Source: a bacterium
Lineage (GTDB): Bacteria > Bacillota > Clostridia > Lachnospirales > Lachnospiraceae
Reading direction: 5' to 3'
Length of the DNA stretch: 64,000 bases
Assembly (NCBI GenBank): GCA_023663725.1
Contig: JAMPGX010000009.1
Coordinates: forward strand, 56,584-120,583
The translations under genes were made by a program, and so were the position numbers. Each line of letters opens with the position of its first letter. The first letter of the stretch is position 1. The notes beneath the pieces were generated by a model. It had not been told where the DNA came from, did no database searches, and saw nothing but the letters and a program-made list of their open reading frames with translations. This document shows positions 62,352 to 64,000 of this stretch, piece by piece.

Positions 62352-62987
62352 ATGAGAAATGCTCTCTTATATATAGTGATAATGAATCTTATCGTTTTGT
62401 CCATTGTATTTTCCATAAATATGGGACCGGCTGTCGCAAAGACGAGAGCAGCGGCTGCTGTGAGTGGCGGTGATGGTGCGTTGGCGTCCGTTTCAGGAGG
62501 GGATGCCGGCGAGATGACGGAACCGGGGGGCTCTCCCAAGGATTCCGACTTAACGCCAATTATCAGCCTTCAGGTGCCGGACCACCTGGATTTTGTCATA
62601 GATCCCTGGAATCTGGCGGGCCATGGACAGATCTATTCAGAGCGCTTTACCATCAAGAACACAGGGGATACGGCGTGTGCAATCTCTCTGCGGGATATCA
62701 CCTGCTGGGGAATTGGAGGAGCGGTAGTGGTGGACAGCACGCAGGAAATATATGCGCAGGATGTGGCCGCGGTATATCTGGAGATGCAGTTTGAAGACGG
62801 AGAGAGCCTGGCGCTTTCCAGGGAACAGAGTGAATACTCCGCCGTTCTTCTGCCGGGCGGAGAGTTGGTATTCTGGCTCGGCGGGGCAGTGAACGAGAAG
62901 ACATCGGAGTCCTGGGCGGGTAAGGGCTTGTCTGTGTCATTGAAATACTCTGTTTTCTTGGCGCAGGAGCCAGACACCACAAGGTAG
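62352..62987 (+). CDS. Membrane-anchored relative of the secreted protein
   Basis: A 211-residue protein with an N-terminal hydrophobic segment (ALLYIVIMNLIVLSIVFSI) acting as anchor or signal. A linker rich in Gly, Ala and Ser follows. The rest is a beta domain with LDFVIDPWNLAGHGQIYSE, matching ANIVINPFQMEY of the preceding gene. GGGAGG lies 8 bases before ATG 62352; the longer frame to 62283 runs into the terminator stem and is rejected. Probably part of the same surface structure. Confidence 0.66.
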   Translation: MRNALLYIVIMNLIVLSIVFSINMGPAVAKTRAAAAVSGGDGALASVSGGDAGEMTEPGGSPKDSDLTPIISLQVPDHLDFVIDPWNLAGHGQIYSERFTIKNTGDTACAISLRDITCWGIGGAVVVDSTQEIYAQDVAAVYLEMQFEDGESLALSREQSEYSAVLLPGGELVFWLGGAVNEKTSESWAGKGLSVSLKYSVFLAQEPDTTR

Positions 62988-63053
62988 GGAGAATGAGCAG
63001 AGCATATTCGCGACGAAAATGATGTAGCCACTATAAATATTTGATGACATTTG

Positions 63054-63086
63054 GTGCACGATTTTTTGTATTTCGTGCACTTTTTT
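63054..63086 (+). terminator. Intrinsic terminator
   Basis: GTGCACGA-N11-TCGTGCAC followed by TTTTTT, downstream of the membrane-anchored surface protein. Confidence 0.82.
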
Positions 63087-63134
63087 ATTTTTTTAGAAAA
63101 TAATCTGTATACTGGTATTACAGAGAATTTCCCG

Positions 63135-63176
63135 CCGCCTCTGGTCAAATTCCGGGTGGCCAGAGGCGGATTTTTT
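63135..63176 (+). terminator. Second intrinsic terminator, possibly of a small RNA
   Basis: CCGCCTCTGG and CCAGAGGCGG form a 10-bp stem followed by ATTTTTTT. A TATACT element at 63108-63113 lies between the two terminators, with only a weak TTATTT at -35, so a transcript of about 60 bases is possible. Confidence 0.6.
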
Positions 63177-63282
63177 TCAACAGCAGGTTGAACTGATGAA
63201 ACATATATTAAACTTATTGTATATTGCGAATTCGATTTATGTTCTGTAAGATAGAGATGTCAGGCTGAGAATCAGGAAGGAG

Positions 63283-63987
63283 ATGATATGGGTGGAGAAC
63301 CAGAATATATTGCAGGATGCGACATGCCCTTCAGGGGCTTTTTTGCCTGTTTCCTTACATTTTATCGGGAGTGGCGCTCCTCTGGGCAACGATCCTGCCG
63401 AGGGAGCGCGGCGTATTCTGACTCAAAGCTTGCTCTTCCGGTGTCGAAGCAGGGCAAAGACAGCCGGAGAACTGGCAGAGGAGATGAATTTACCGCTTGT
63501 GTGCGTTGAGGAAGAGCTGGCGGAACAGTGTCGGGGCGCGAATGGGCAGTATGGTGTGCTGCGCAGGATAAAGCAGGACAAATACATAGCCAATATTTTG
63601 ATCGTGGATCGTGATGAATATGGGGCGGCCTGTGGTATATACCGCAGATACGCTTCCGCTTACTGTGGATTGCTGTCAGAGGTCATTGCCGCAGGACAGG
63701 AGGAGCTTCGTTCCTTCTTGCGTCAAAATACGCAGGGAAATGTAAATCAGGGAGTGCTACTCTGGTCTCTGCTGCCGGATATTCTGGGCAATTTTATCGG
63801 GCAGGTTGGGGCGGAGCTTGACTCAATTTTTGCGGAGCTGAAGCCCCAAGAGCGTTCCTTTACCACTGTGGCTGTGGCGGAGCTGCCTGAACCGGATTCT
63901 GTCTATGGCTGTGACAGCATTGTCGCCCACAATCTCTGTGGGTATTGCTGGTGGTATAATAGGACTAAATTAAGAGAAGCCCAGTAA
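63283..63987 (+). CDS. Uncharacterised protein with winged-helix-like N-terminal part
   Basis: A 234-residue protein. Residues 45-95 (RSRAKTAGELAEEMNLPLVC, LRRIKQDKYIANILIVDRDEY) look like a winged helix followed by a beta-hairpin, as in some Lachnospiraceae regulators that accompany sigma-70-type factors. The last residues (CGYCWWYNRTKLREAQ) are Trp/Tyr-rich. AGGAAGGAG at 63274-63282 fits GTG 63292 better than ATG 63283, so the start is uncertain. A regulatory role is inference. Confidence 0.6.
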   Translation: MIWVENQNILQDATCPSGAFLPVSLHFIGSGAPLGNDPAEGARRILTQSLLFRCRSRAKTAGELAEEMNLPLVCVEEELAEQCRGANGQYGVLRRIKQDKYIANILIVDRDEYGAACGIYRRYASAYCGLLSEVIAAGQEELRSFLRQNTQGNVNQGVLLWSLLPDILGNFIGQVGAELDSIFAELKPQERSFTTVAVAELPEPDSVYGCDSIVAHNLCGYCWWYNRTKLREAQ

Positions 63988-64000
63988 ACATAAGGGTTTG

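Overview
The window looks like chromosome of a Gram-positive, motile gut anaerobe of the Lachnospiraceae (Clostridia). Pointers are a class B sortase, lipobox lipoproteins, a CsrA-flagellin pair, a T-box leader, reverse rubrerythrin with PerR, a TSCPD protein, GH130 and LacLM sugar enzymes, an Lsa-type ABC-F and an IS1182-type remnant. Most genes are moderately GC-rich; clearly AT-rich islands lie at about 3.1-3.4, 38.0-39.2, 46.2-47.0 and 58.2-59.5 kb. No phage, CRISPR array or replication origin was seen.

Region by region. 0-3.1 kb: sortase end, a large solute-binding lipoprotein and a small secreted protein. 3.4-14.6 kb: five genes for MoxR AAA+ ATPase, DUF5682, VWA, two-SWIM and DUF4132 proteins, the same set as E. 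coli yehL-M-P-Q plus yehI, behind one near-consensus promoter. Two gaps inside it are filled by copies of a palindromic MITE-like element in opposite orientations. A RhuM gene and split beta-galactosidase lacLM follow on the same strand. 18.8-28.4 kb: DUF4143-type ATPase, an amino-acid/cystine-type ABC transporter, and GT-C-like multi-spanning membrane proteins. 28.6-32.6 kb: GH130 phosphorylase, a sugar-binding-domain/GGDEF fusion and a polysaccharide deacetylase. 32.7-38 kb: murG, TSCPD protein, lipoprotein, membrane protein, D-2-hydroxyacid dehydrogenase, GtrA. 38-45.8 kb: decayed zinc-ribbon pieces, an apparently shortened KilA-N gene, a third MITE, luxS-mtnN-membrane protein, cardiolipin synthase, and blaI-blaR1 with two operators.

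46-53.9 kb: IS1182 remnant, an AT-rich island with a possible 36-residue amphipathic peptide, an Lsa-type ABC-F with an attenuator-like leader and a coupled P-loop gene, GNAT, an Rpn nuclease with 42-bp tandem repeats, and a short alanyl-tRNA synthetase behind a T-box. 53.9-58.7 kb: rubrerythrin, PerR, a deleted lipoprotein pseudogene, MecA, tRNA-Pro, an RlmI-like methylase, GNAT. 58.7-63 kb: a FimB-sized tyrosine recombinase enclosed by near-perfect 32-bp inverted repeats, then csrA, flagellin and three envelope proteins.

The two most interesting systems are (a) the probable self-inverting recombinase cassette ending 58 bp before csrA-flagellin, which could phase-vary motility, and (b) the Yeh-like MoxR/VWA/SWIM/DUF5682/DUF4132 operon interrupted by paired palindromic elements.
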